This document shows positions 12,638-23,426 of a DNA stretch of 64,000 bases, piece after piece. The notes beneath the pieces were generated by a model. It saw only the letters and a list, made by a program, of their open reading frames with translations, made no database searches and was not told the DNA's origin. The DNA lies in contig OX359245.1 in NCBI GenBank assembly GCA_947179485.1, forward strand, positions 67,443,067 through 67,507,066, read 5' to 3'. The first letter of the stretch is position 1. Every line of letters begins with the position of its first letter. Origin of the DNA: Allacma fusca. Its lineage: Eukaryota > Arthropoda > Collembola > Symphypleona > Sminthuridae. The translations under genes and the position numbers were made by a program.

Positions 12638-12664
12638 CCTGTGCGAAGCACGGGGATTTACTAG
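12638..12664 (+). mobile_element. Helitron-type 3' terminus in intron 4 of copy A
   Basis: A short stem CCTGTGC/GCACGGG with a 3-base loop is followed by ATTTA and CTAG, then T. This matches the Helitron 3' signature (hairpin, then CTRR, insertion before T). A related terminus with a perfect 7-bp stem lies at 63627-63654, and about 100 bases upstream of each share CGACAG(A/G)CCTTGAT. The 5' end was not found, and the body probably covers part of 12250-12664. Confidence 0.55.
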
Positions 12665-14726
12665 TTCTAATTATTAAAGGCTTGATTTTTACTAGCGTTA
12701 GCGGATATAAAACTGTTCGGTGTTTGACGCCTATTCGACTACCATTTAGGATAATTTTCTGATATAAATTTTTAAGTAAAAAATTTCTTTTTAATTTTTA
12801 TATGTAAGTACAAATGTACGTGAGATGAGCAATTACCAGGATTAATGACGAGACAAAATATTTCGTCGGGCTCGGTCCTGTAATAGTACTTGTAAGTATT
12901 GAGGCATCCAGCATCATTAGAGGCAGTTGCTGAGAATCTCACAATCTTTCGTCGACCACCTTCATTAATAGGACTGTCAAAACCGCTAATGAAGGTTGGT
13001 TCAATGTTCCTCTCGTGCTTTAAAATATCCGAGTACCTGCCTTTGTAGCCCAGCTGGACATTCAAGAATTTAAATTAAGCATATTTTAACATTAAGCCTT
13101 TGTAATGTTTGTTTTACTTTTTGTGTACAATTTTTGAGGAGGAGTGAGCAAATAAAAAATCAACTTTGCTATCAAATAGGGAAACTGATATTTTTTATGC
13201 TTTATGACTATACGGAAAACACACATATATATAGATGTGTCATCTTGTTTGTCGGTAACTGCATGCCTCGTTCTGTGTCAAAATCATCTCTATTGTGTTG
13301 GGATAAGTAAAACTAACTTTAAAAATTGACCTGGATGTCTAGATTTTGTAGTATTATTTAATTAAGAAGCAAACCCCTTACAGCGTGTAAGGATGGAACC
13401 ACCCCGTATGGCTGGCATATTGACCTTGCGTAAGGAGTATCCAAATTAATACGAGTCTCAAGTCTAAAAATGACCAGATGGTATTCTTCGCTACCATTCG
13501 AGTTCCCATTGTAAGGCAAAATGTAGCTGACCTGTTTGGACCAAGAAAAGTTTGCGCAATATTTAGTATAATTTTCCCTGATGTTGCCTTAGAAAAAGAA
13601 ATTGCCAGGAACGACTTGATTTTAAAATCTTTTCAAAAGAAACAAAGCTTGTCATTTTTTTTTTGCAGAATTAATGGGGCATTTATAAAGAGGAAGGGAC
13701 TTCAGGTGCTGTAAATAAATTTAATTACATTGCTTGAATATTTTGATGACAGGGAAAGAACTTACGTTTACCATTTGAGAAAATTCATCCGTGCCATTTA
13801 AATCTGTTGAGCGTATTCCCGCCACCACGAGGAAATTTCTCGGAGTAGCGATGTGGTAATTTCGACTCGTGTTTTTATATGAGGGTTGACCATAACTCCC
13901 GCCAAAAGTGGTCATGACTGTGGTGGGACCACCTAGAGTCCCAGTTAGGAAATAACGGAATGGCGAGCGTAAATTTTTCCGGACGAAAATAGCCACTGTC
14001 CAAGGACTCAAGGTCCGAGCATCCCAAGGGATTTCTTTCATTTTTCCACAATTTTTATCTGCATTCATGCATTGTAATGAAATGATTTTGTAAGTATTTG
14101 TACATGCACGTATATCAGGAATATTACCGCTTTCACGGATATAATTAAAAGAAAGAGTTTTGAGGTGCTCCAAAAAATAGAGTATTTCCATCACGGAGAA
14201 AACCTTTACCAAAATTGTTTGGTCTGGTCTGGCCGTGTTCAATTGCAGGACCATTTCAAATTATATGTTCCTCATACTCGGACCAAAGGAACATGGTCAA
14301 CTTGGTAAAAAATTTGGTGGAGACCATATCGTATAGTCCAAACGACTGGACTAGACCGGATCAGGTCAAAAATAGTCTCAGCACCAGTTGTTAAGCGTAA
14401 CTTTAAAAGAATTATTACCGTTGGGATAAAAGTAATACATATCGTCACTGGTTACATGACACACAGCTAATAATGGTATAAATGTGAAATAAAGTAACGA
14501 CACGGTGTGAATTCGCATATTTCGGAAATATAGATCCACGTTGTTTTTAAAATTATGAGAAACAATAGAACTGGAAACTATATGTACTTAAATGGGCTCT
14601 CGAAAACTTTTTGATTCCCCTGAACTTTATGATTTCCAGTAGGAAGCGATAATCTGTGTCGACTTACTTCTACATATGCTAAGAATAACTTCATGCTAGT
14701 AGTAATTTCTACGAAGCAGTTCTGGC

Positions 14727-15359
14727 CAGTGGTCGGACTGTACTGTACTTTTTAGTACAGTATTGATAAAAGTACAGCATTGGTACAGTAACGCATCATC
14801 ATTATATTTCGTCAACAAAGCAGAGTACAGTATCTACATCTATTCACAGCATGAACTATTGACACAGTATTGAAAAGCCGCTATAGCAATAAAAACAAGT
14901 AAAGCAAAGCAACGAATTGTTATAAATAATACAAATTCATATAAAGTACAGCAAATTATTGATACACGCAAAGGACCCCATCTAGTAAATTTACGGAGGA
15001 ACTACTTACGTTAGACATTTAGCATACGACATTAAAACGACAAACGAAAGCAGAATGAACGGGCGATATTTGTGATTATACAATATTGACGATTATATAC
15101 GTACTTCTATGGGTAAAGCACAGTATTGATAACTATTTATGTATAACTAGTAGAGTAAAGCAAAGTATTGATAACTATTTTTGCATAACTAGTGTAGTAA
15201 AGTAGAGTATTGAAACATATTTCGATGTGCTTTTAAAAGTAAAGCATTGTATTGAAACAATTATCATATCCAGACTATAGTAAAGCACAGTACAGGTAAA
15301 GGCAACTGTACAAAAATAGCACTAGAGTATTGTATTGATGAATCAAAGTCCGACCACTG
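14727..15359. mobile_element. hAT-like MITE with 8-bp target duplication
   Basis: The termini CAGTGGTCGGACT and AGTCCGACCACTG are inverted repeats. The element is bordered on both sides by GTTCTGGC (14719-14726 and 15360-15367), an exact 8-bp duplication typical of hAT insertions. The interior is a degenerate array of AGTAAAGCACAGTATTGATAA-like units of roughly 50 bp. It has no coding capacity and lies just upstream of copy A's first exon. Confidence 0.85.
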
Positions 15360-15367
15360 GTTCTGGC

Positions 15368-16593
15368 AAGAGATACTGTAAGAGATGCTGAAGTGCGACA
15401 GATATAATTTATTGGCACGTCGTTGCACTGATTTCAGTGCTGATAGAACGAAAAATGTTTAGGCGTGTTATCCTTGAAGACTTGGTCAAGATGCCAAGAT
15501 ATGCATTGCCCCGCCACCGTTGTCTTCTTGCACAATTTTTGTCTTGGGAAGATTTTTTCTTGTCTCGTGTATGACAAAATCATCCATAAAAAATATGAAG
15601 ATCAGAAATACACCTTTCAACATGTATATTTGCCCTCGAGGAAGAATTACCCTAACGTTGCTTTTACGGCTCGTAGCTGCAATTCTCAACGTATAGACCT
15701 TCGTGATAGTTTTCTAGTCCAGAGGGTTAAGGCATACGATTTGGGAGAGCTTTCAAAAAATATCGTTTGGAGGAAAATCGTAGCTTTGCTCCACTACCTT
15801 GAACGATATATTGAGGGTTCTTGATCTAGCGGAGCCAATCCAATTTTGAAAAATTTGGCAAACGATTTACTAAGTCATGGGGTAATTCAACTATTTTTAC
15901 CATGTCCTTATTTGGGCTCGAGGGTATCCGCGGTTCTTGCCACCTTGTACGTAGATCAGAAGACTTGCGTGTGGGCATTTAAAAATACAACAGCGACGTT
16001 CGCATGAAAATACTGATTTTTGTGTGAGGACGAGAAGATCCTTCCGAGGGGAAAGTTCAATCGGAAGGGAATTTTTGTGAAGAGGGATCTTGGCAGGGAT
16101 TTTCAAAATTATTGTCGTATTTCAGGGAAAACTCTTTTAAAAAAAACAGGGATTTTGAAATGCGTTTACCGGTTTTAAAATGGATTCGATGTCTTGTGGG
16201 GGGGGGAATTTTGTTTTTTGCGAACAGGGATTTTTGAGAACTGATGACCTATTTTCAGTAGGAATTTCCAAAATCATTGCCAACTTCCCTGCAGGGACTT
16301 AAAATTCAACAGGAAAATATAAAAACGATCTTCGAAGGTAATTTACAAATATCCCAGTCGGAAGAAATTAGACGGGCGGTAGCAAAACAACGTGCGCCGG
16401 GTTACATGTCTGCAGAGTTAGCCCGTGGACAAACCGCGCGTCCGAAAACTGTATGCCCAGCGATGGTTTGCATTGCATCGCCTCAGCATCAATTTATTGT
16501 TAGTAAATTACATCGCCCCAGTGTACATGCACTGTTGGTTTGGTATATGCTTTCAATTACTATCCAACGTCGCCCTTGAGTAGTTATTGTCGA
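15368..16593. other. Gene-free stretch with partial dispersed repeat
   Basis: Short ORFs here show no recognisable protein. Around 15950-16290 the phrases CAGGGATTTTGAAA and CAGGGATTTTTGAG recur. They resemble, in opposite orientation, the interior of the hAT-like MITE at 47844-48233, so this is probably an old fragment of that family. Confidence 0.5.
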
Positions 16594-16670
16594 CAGTGGC
16601 GCTCAAAAAATTGCCAATTCGCAAAATTAATTCTGCTTTCAATGGATCCTCATGAAAATAATCAGTAAAA

Positions 16671-18611
16671 CTAGTCATAATTTTTAGCTCGTTTATTTAA
16701 ACAATTAGCAACAAAAGGAATACATACAAAATGCTCCATATCTTCTAGAGGCATCAAAACACATTTTCTCAGGATTTTAGTAGGATCAATAGCACAAACA
16801 CTGGATATTTCACTTGTTTTAATTTTTAAAATTGAAATTAGCGAACTACAGAACGGATTTTCAAAAAACATTGTCGTACTGAGAAACGTAACACCATGCA
16901 ATGTCTTAACAGTATTATCGTCATTTAAAAGCACTTTCTGTATTTCAACAACTAAACCATCATTACATAAAAAAATATTGTCCCCTTGTTTTGATAAAAT
17001 TTCTGCGGAGACAAGATTAACTTTTACTTTTCGCACACCCAATTCCGAGATTCTACGAATAGCTTGAGCTAAATGCTTAGAATTTCCTTTTACCATTCGT
17101 TTCAAAATTTGTAAATAGTTTTCAAAATTGAAAGCGCTAACATTATCCAATGTACCAAATTGCCTTGCATCATCAGCAATGTGTATTAAACTGTGTACAT
17201 TGTAAACCATCCACTCTTTTCCATACAATTTGCTAACATTATTCACAAAACTAGTCATGATATTCTTAGCGAGATCGTTCCAAATTGAATCATTAGCCTT
17301 TTCACTTAACAAAATATAAGTAGCTACACTAAGTTTAATAAAATGGTTGTATTTTTCGGCCGGTAAAATATTATGCAATACAACAGGGCCAAAATATAAC
17401 AAAAAGGATCTAAATTCAGTGGCCTTCCATCTATCTACCTCAAATACACTCCTCGGTTTTCGGTGGAACTCAGTTGGAACAAATGGTTTAATTTTTAGTA
17501 AGTTTAAGTTGAGCCTTTTAAGACTGTTTCGGTCTAACCCAATTGGTTTTGAACATTTTACCCAGCCACGGACAAGTTTTCGTACAACACCTAAACAAAT
17601 CATGTGCATATAATCTAAAGGCACCCTGCTCACTAAGTCAAAGTTTACATTTAATAAAGGAGATTTTCCCTGATGGTGACTGGCTTCTAATTGTAACTTG
17701 AAAGTCATATCTGTTCTTGCTCTGCACTGCGTATCACAAAACACTACTCTGCCATTGAATTTACCCTTGACTACACATCTCTCGCACCCAAAATAGCTGT
17801 TGTAAGGAACACAACATTTAACAAATGAACGTGCTGGAGCGTCAGCAATTAAACACTTTAAATTTAAGGAGAACATCTTGTTACATAATATTATTCCATT
17901 TTGATAAATGAGATTAATTTCTTTGCAAAATTTTTCGAAAAACTCGGAAACGTTTTTGGGTTTTGATTCTCCATAAAATATTCCAATACAAAAAGTATAT
18001 TTGACTCTAGTAAATTCTATACAACCTAAAATTGGCCAAAAACATTTGGAGCTGCTTTTAGACATTGGAAGACCATCCACTCCTATTGTTAAAAATATTT
18101 CATTACCGCTAAAATCGAAAATTTCGTTTTCAATATATTTCAGTGACTTTTCAATCCCAAAATGATAATAATAACCACCTTCGATAGTATCAATCTGATA
18201 ATTTACTAATGTTTTTAGCAACGTAAGAGAGCATTTTGGAAGATTCTGATCTGGAACGTAATGGTTTAAAAGTTTTAGTAAATTGTTGAGGTTATCTCGC
18301 GGAATATTACTTTCAACTGCCCACATTCGTAAATCCTCTATAAAACTACCAGCACCTTCTGTGCCAGAGGTTGTCCCATGTTCCTCATTACTTGAAGTTG
18401 TACTGTCAGAATCACATGAACTATTATTTCTATTAACATATGTAATGTTATCACCATAGTTGCTTTCAACTGAACTTACATTAAAAAATTCAAAATTAGG
18501 TGGTTGTGCTACAACCATAGTTGTAACAGAATTAGTGCTAATTTCTTGTAACATTGAATTGTACAGCGTAGACACTTTCTTGTACCTACTACTTCGAGAA
18601 AATCCTGCCAT
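16671..18611 (-). CDS. CACTA/EnSpm-like transposase, 646 aa
   Basis: Single open exon. The order of motifs parallels the TNP2 class of CACTA transposases: LTIGVDGLPMS...WPILG (candidate catalytic Asp179), LIADAPAR (Asp257), a CxxC pair GCERC (Cys276, Cys279), and VPLDYMHMICLGVVRKL (Asp333, His336), which corresponds to the conserved D-x-MH motif. The N-terminal 90 residues are Ser/Thr rich and probably disordered. No break was seen, so the gene may still be functional. It should cut and join the ends of its own element in the nucleus. The start at 18611 is the first ATG and lies 18 bp past the stop codon of the upstream DUF4806 gene, which hints at joint transcription. The catalytic roles are inferred from motif order, not tested. 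Confidence 0.85.
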   Translation of the reverse strand: MAGFSRSSRYKKVSTLYNSMLQEISTNSVTTMVVAQPPNFEFFNVSSVESNYGDNITYVNRNNSSCDSDSTTSSNEEHGTTSGTEGAGSFIEDLRMWAVESNIPRDNLNNLLKLLNHYVPDQNLPKCSLTLLKTLVNYQIDTIEGGYYYHFGIEKSLKYIENEIFDFSGNEIFLTIGVDGLPMSKSSSKCFWPILGCIEFTRVKYTFCIGIFYGESKPKNVSEFFEKFCKEINLIYQNGIILCNKMFSLNLKCLIADAPARSFVKCCVPYNSYFGCERCVVKGKFNGRVVFCDTQCRARTDMTFKLQLEASHHQGKSPLLNVNFDLVSRVPLDYMHMICLGVVRKLVRGWVKCSKPIGLDRNSLKRLNLNLLKIKPFVPTEFHRKPRSVFEVDRWKATEFRSFLLYFGPVVLHNILPAEKYNHFIKLSVATYILLSEKANDSIWNDLAKNIMTSFVNNVSKLYGKEWMVYNVHSLIHIADDARQFGTLDNVSAFNFENYLQILKRMVKGNSKHLAQAIRRISELGVRKVKVNLVSAEILSKQGDNIFLCNDGLVVEIQKVLLNDDNTVKTLHGVTFLSTTMFFENPFCSSLISILKIKTSEISSVCAIDPTKILRKCVLMPLEDMEHFVCIPFVANCLNKRAKNYD

Positions 18612-18629
18612 AACGAATTAGGTATGTAT

Positions 18630-21600
18630 TTACTGTACTTTCTTCTTATGTTGTCTACCGCTTGATCGGTCCTTTGCCATCCGCAGCCAATCTTTAATGA
18701 TGGTATTTATTTCGCTTTCTGTGGAGTTTTGAAATGCAGAGTTCATTCTAGTCGAATCTATAGTACGAAATACATTTTAATTAGAAAACCTTTTTATTCA
18801 CAATCCTTAATTCAAAAGTACTAATTCAACTTTCAAGTGTAATGACTGAAGGACCTACGCCTTACTTATGACTGCATGATGAACGTTTGTAAACAGGTCA
18901 AATGCTAATTCTGCATTTTGGCCTTTACCGGTGAAACTCACAGTAATAGCAAAGTGGTCTGTTAAGAGCTTGGACAGAATGGTCTTAACCACTTTCTTCA
19001 ATTCTGGTCCACCAAAACTGGCCAGAAACCGTACCTTAACATGTTTGAAAATAAATATTTATTGAAACATTACCCATAATATTATATTAAATTTTCATTT
19101 CACAAAGAATCATTCCATAAAATCAACCCAAAGGTTACTTTCGCAATGGCACAACAAATAATGCTGTAATGAAAGCTCATAATGTCTACATTATGCATAT
19201 TTTAATTTAAATTTCTTGTAATACATTTACCAATTTGGCACTTTCTGCTTTGTCCTCCAGAAACCTCTCCAGGTGTTTAAGTTCCTCTTTTGATTCACAA
19301 GGAATTGGTAGAGATTCAAAATCTTCAATTGAAGCCAGGTGATGTTGACCTATCAGATACACAATTCGGTCTTGTGTAATTTGAATTTCTGCCAGTTTTT
19401 TCAAAACTAAACTCTCGAACTCTGCAATTATTCAAGTTTAGTATCGTCCTTACAGGGTTAACATCTAATTATGTCGTATATCGGGGATTAAATGAGTCAA
19501 ATAGGCCCAGTTTATTTGTGAATACAAGCAAACATTCACAAGTCTTGGCTGGCTTTTACTTTCCCGACCAGATTTTCGAATACTACCACCTACCACCTAC
19601 CACCTGACATACCACTTTACATACCACCTACCGGTAATTCTGCATACCACCTACCACCTTACATACCACCTACCGGCAGTCTTATATACCACCTACTGTT
19701 TTGGTGGTATGTTGGTGGTACAGTAAAACTTGTATATAGTGGCCGGCTATATAGTGGTTTCCTCCACATTGTGGCCCATGTCAGGTTTCCCCGTCATAAT
19801 TCCTATCTTTTAACATTACGTACACCCCGCTTATAATAGTTTTTTATATAGTGGTCCCCTGCCAATTATGGTCTGGGATTCTTGACCATTCGTATAGAAA
19901 TGCAGGCTTTCAACTCTGCATACAGTGGTCCGAATAAACATTAGGGTAAATTTTAATCGCGCGAAGTTAGACAACTTCAAAAACGTCATGCACATTCCAT
20001 AACACGCATTTCTTGTGTTGAGGCTTGGAGTGGTGCTTAAGTGTGCTCGGTATGATTGGTTTTCAAAGTTATTTTAAAGCGAATTACAATTGTGACGTCT
20101 TGGGTAAAGGCCCACCAATGTATACATTTCCTTCAAGAATTTCTCGCAAGGAACAATATTAAAAGTCTAAAGCATTCAAAAATTAGTAATTACTTTAATA
20201 AAGTGTAATTGCTAATAAAATATTGCATACTGAGCAAGCATTAATGAATTAATTGTGCGTGAGAATTATTTAATTTGAAGTACTGTATATAGTGGTTAGG
20301 ACCACTATATCCGGCACAATGGTCCCTGTTAATAGTGGTCAAATTTTCTTTCCCGTAGAGAAACCACTATAGACAAGTTTTACTGTATGTTGGTGGTATG
20401 TTTTGGTGGTATGTTGGTGGTATGTTGGTGGTATGTTGGTGGTATGTTGGTGGTATGTTGGTGGTATGTTGGTGGTATGTTTTGGTGTTATGTTGGTGGT
20501 ATGTTTTGGTGGTATGTTGGTGGTATGTTTTGGTGGTATGTTGGTGGTATATTTTGGTGGTATGTTGGTGGTATGTTTTGGTGGTATGTTGGTGGTATGT
20601 TGGTGGTATGTTTTGGTGGTATGTTGGTGGTATGTTGGTGGTATGTTGGTGGTATGTTGGTGGTATGTTGGTGGTATGTTTTGGTGGTATGTTGGTGGTA
20701 TATTTTGGTGGTATGTTGGTGGTATGTTTTGGTGGTATGTTGGTGGTATGTTTTGGTGGTATGTTGGTGGTATGTTGGTGGTATGTTGGTGGTATGTTTT
20801 GGTGGTATGTTGGTGGTATGTTGGTGGTATGTTTTGGTGGTATGTTGGTGGTATGTTGGTGGTATGTTGGTGGTATGTTGGTGGTATGTTGGTGGTATGT
20901 TTTGGTGGTATGTTGGTGGTATGTTTTGGTGGTATGTTGGTGGTATGTTTTGGTGGTATGTTGGTGGTATATTTTGGTGGTATGTTGGTGGTATGTTTTG
21001 GTGGTATGTTGGTGGTATGTTGGTGGTATGTTTTGGTGGTATGTTGGTGGTATGTTGGTGGTATGTTGGTGGTATGTTGGTGGTATGTTGGTGGTATGTT
21101 TTGGTGGTATGTTGGTGGTATGTTTTGGTGGTATGTTGGTGGTATGTTTTGGTGGTATGTTGGTGGTATATTTTGGTGGTATGTTGGTGGTATATTTCAA
21201 TGGTATGCTGGTGGCACCTTCCGGTGGTATGTTTCTGTGGTCTATTCATATATTGTAAATCTCAACGTTGTTCTCTTAATTTCAAATCATGAAACGTATA
21301 CTTTTATATAGGGCCAGGGTATGTTTTCTCGATATCGTCCAAAATTTTTAAAAAACTTGTTACCCCAGTTATTTTCTTCTAAAGTCAATCTCAACTAGTT
21401 TCTGTAAATGCACTCCGCTAAATGCAAATCGACAGCTTGAGAACCACTTCCACCAAAAATCTGCTTCAATAGATTTGTTTTTGAAGGGAATTAATAAACG
21501 ATTCCCACATATTGTCGGCTAAATTCTGAAACCTATTCCAGATTCTGAGATCCCATTTAAAAAGCATAATTTACGCACTAAAAATGGTATCTTTTAAAAT

Positions 21601-23426
21601 TTAAGCAATGATATGTTCCCTGCCTTTCTGAAGATAACCATTCCACATAGTTTAAATACACTGAAAGCTCGTTCGTCAGTATCAATTTGTCAAATGAAAT
21701 AAGTAAAACCAATTGTTTCGGATTTCAGCACGTCTAAATTCACGCCCATCTTTCATTTGCAATGAATCAACTGTCATTGCGAAACAATTTAAATGAATGA
21801 CAGCTTAATAATTCATTGTTACATACTTGATTACTGACGGTGGTAGGTAGTATGTAAGACTGCCGGTAGGTGGTAGGTGAGGTGGTATGTAAGGTGGTAG
21901 GTGGCATGCAGAATTACCGGTAGGTGGTATGTAAAGTGGTAGGTGGTAGGTGGTAGTATTCGAAAATCTGGTCGGGAAAGTAAAAGCCAGTCCAAGTCTT
22001 TAACAAGGGAAAATGGCACATGCAAACCTCCAGATACAATAAGTCTTTATTGGGTTAATACTGTTACGTGATCCGGTCTGTATTGGGGGTTGCTGCTCCG
22101 TGTAATCATTTGCGTCTAAGTTTGAACCTCTTGCAATGTTTGTTAATTGCTGCAACTCTAACTGATATCCAGCTGTATTTCCATCCAACACTAAATTAAT
22201 ATCTTGTTCCTCTGATGTCCAGTTTGAGGCAGGGCTCGGAATTTGGTGGAAGTCAAACTGACACCCAGTCAAATTGTTATCCAGCACAATGTAAGCTGGA
22301 CCCGGATGATCCTCAGTGCAAGGTATAGGTGAAGTAGGTGGATTTGCCGAGATACTACCAGTATGATTTGGGGCTGCTTAAAATAATTATCATTTATTAA
22401 AATTATGAATCGCCATTTTTACTTAATAATCAATTAATAAGTTAGGTATTAAGTTGTACATTTGAGTACCTTCGAATAAGCCCACGTTGGGAAGAGGAGC
22501 AGATATAGTTACAGGCAGAGCTTCATCAGATAACTCCTCGTTCTCACAGTCCTCCGCATTAATTTTCTTGTTATTTTTCCTTCGGTTACGGGCTCTTCCT
22601 TCGCTTGGATCTTCGTCATCCAAATCGACTTCAACGGTAGATGTGTGTAGGGCTATTTCTTCGGCTTCTCGTGCAGACCGCAGCGTCTCTGTTACATGAA
22701 GTGTTTCTTAACATAAGAATCATTCCTTTCCGAAAAATAGTGACCAGCCGTCATTAATATCAGTACATAAACTGAAAATAATGTCAAATGAAAATATGCA
22801 ACACCATTTGACCTCAGTTTTATTAAAAATAAAGTCAATAAAATTGTGTATACATATGCACCAGGGATTGGATTTGTGTTAAACTTCCTGCAATATTGGT
22901 TTCACATTTCCCCGTTGAATTTTAAATACATGCAGGGAAGTCGTAACCGATTTCAAAAATACCTGCTGACAAAAATGTTAAATTTTTGAAAATCACGTAT
23001 GGAAACAATTTTACAACTACTAGGAAAGGATGACAAATTTTAAAATCCCAGTTCCCAAAAAATTAGTTTTAAATTGAAGTTTTTCCAGACACAAAATTTT
23101 TCGTTGGGAAGAATAACGAATTTTCCACAAAACTTCGACCGCTGTACTATGTTGTAAATGTGTCACTTACTGTAGGTTCCAACCAGTCGAATTCCATGAA
23201 CTTTCCAAGTACTCTTTGGTAATGAATTGGGATTCGCTAGCAATCTGAACAATAATCCAGGTCCAGCAGTATCAGGCCAGTTGCAATTACTGAGGTCTTC
23301 ACTTAACCATTTAATTGGCACCACCGAAGCTGTATTGTCTTTGTCAAAAATTACTACTGCAAAGTTTCTGCCTTTAATTTTAAAACACTTGTTGCCAGCC
23401 ATGCTTGAATGGTTGCTGAAATTCAC
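18630..23426 (-). CDS. DUF4806-containing transposon-associated protein, 422 aa, six exons
   Basis: Exons 23426-23171, 22688-22470, 22373-22068, 19421-19231, 19034-18866 and 18757-18630 join in phase (1269 nt, 422 residues). The N-terminal module (AVVIFDKDNTASVVPIKWL...WPDTAG) is the usual head of these proteins. A basic stretch RARNRRKNNKK suggests nuclear location. The DUF4806 region spans exons 4-6 (LPIPCESKEELKHLERFLED, VRFLASFGGPELKKVVKTIL, INTIIKDWLRMAKDRSSGR). The function is unknown; by context it is an accessory protein of the adjacent transposase. Exon 3 has a tandem AAGCAG acceptor, so a 309-nt variant starting at 22376 is possible. Intron 3 was enlarged to 2.6 kb by the foldback element at 19540-22000. 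Splice sites are by inspection; the exon 3 donor (GTAACA) is the weakest. Confidence 0.78.
19721..20385. mobile_element. Pogo/Tigger-type MITE nested in the minisatellite
   Basis: The termini CAGTAAAACTTGTATATAGTGG and its inverted partner (CCACTATAGACAAG...TTTTACTG) differ at one position, and TA stands on each side (19719-19720 and 20386-20387). Removing the 665 bp and one TA restores GTTGGTGGTATGTTGG, an uninterrupted minisatellite unit. TATAGTGG motifs recur inside both ends, a common arrangement of transposase binding sites in Tigger-like elements. No ORF. Confidence 0.88.
20386..21200. repeat. GGTGGTATGTT minisatellite with higher-order repeat
   Basis: About 70 units of two lengths, GGTGGTATGTT (11 bp) and GGTGGTATGTTTT (13 bp), with rare variants such as GGTGGTATATTTT. 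The order of long and short units repeats with a period of 420 bp: 20521-20700 matches 20941-21120 base for base, showing block duplication. A few more units lie at 19701-19720, on the far side of the nested MITE. All reading frames stay open because the unit lacks stops, but the predicted WWYVGGM-type proteins are artefacts. Confidence 0.95.
22862..23110. repeat. Partial copy of the CAGGG-family MITE (intron 1 of DUF4806 gene)
   Basis: Starts CAGGGATTGGATTTGTGTTAA, close to the left end CAGGGGTTGGAGTTTTGTAA of the element at 47844-48233, and contains CCGATTTCAAAAATACCTG-type phrases. No matching right end or duplication was found, so it is called a fragment. Confidence 0.4.

Larger units (their letters stand above)
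9281..14518 (-). pseudogene. Modular serine-protease homologue, copy A, 3'-truncated by a MITE
   Basis: Eight exons with consensus borders: 14518-14419 (signal peptide, MRIHTVSLLYFTF...), 14058-13766, 13531-13382, 13053-12837, 11389-11158 (together one trypsin-like domain), 10359-10041 (two LDLa modules), 9871-9685 (CCP/sushi) and 9439-9281 (start of a second trypsin-like domain). All exons read open and share phases with copy B, so decay is recent. The last exon reads ...GASLLERN, then a TA, then MITE sequence, exactly where copy B continues ILITAAHC. The His, Asp and Ser exons of the second domain are absent. Translation could run about 30 residues into the MITE to a stop at 9189, giving a truncated secreted protein. 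The first domain lacks a catalytic His (GTLGGPTTVMTTFGG) and Ser (TCMSHGSL). Introns hold a hairpin element and a Helitron end. Confidence 0.88.
19540..22000. mobile_element. Long-TIR foldback element carrying a minisatellite
   Basis: The arms 19540-19695 and 21840-22000 are inverted copies. Both contain the series CTGGCTTTTACTTTCCCGAC, CAGATTTTCGAATACTACC, repeated ACCACCTACC blocks, CCGGTAATTCTGCAT and CCGGCAGTCTTA. Similarity continues for about 150 bp with a few substitutions and small indels. The interior holds the GGTGGTATGTT array and about 600 bp of unique sequence. No clear target duplication was found. It sits inside intron 3 of the DUF4806 gene and ends about 70 bases from exon 3. 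It encodes nothing recognisable and is best called a non-autonomous foldback/MITE. Confidence 0.82.

Noticed and set aside
15465-15824. 119-codon plus-strand ORF
   Set aside because: No motif, no homologous copy, unremarkable composition; likely chance.
20367-21311. Five long overlapping ORFs of 250-300 codons on both strands
   Set aside because: All are the GGTGGTATGTT minisatellite read in frames without stops; WWYVGGM and TYHQHTTN repeats with no other content.
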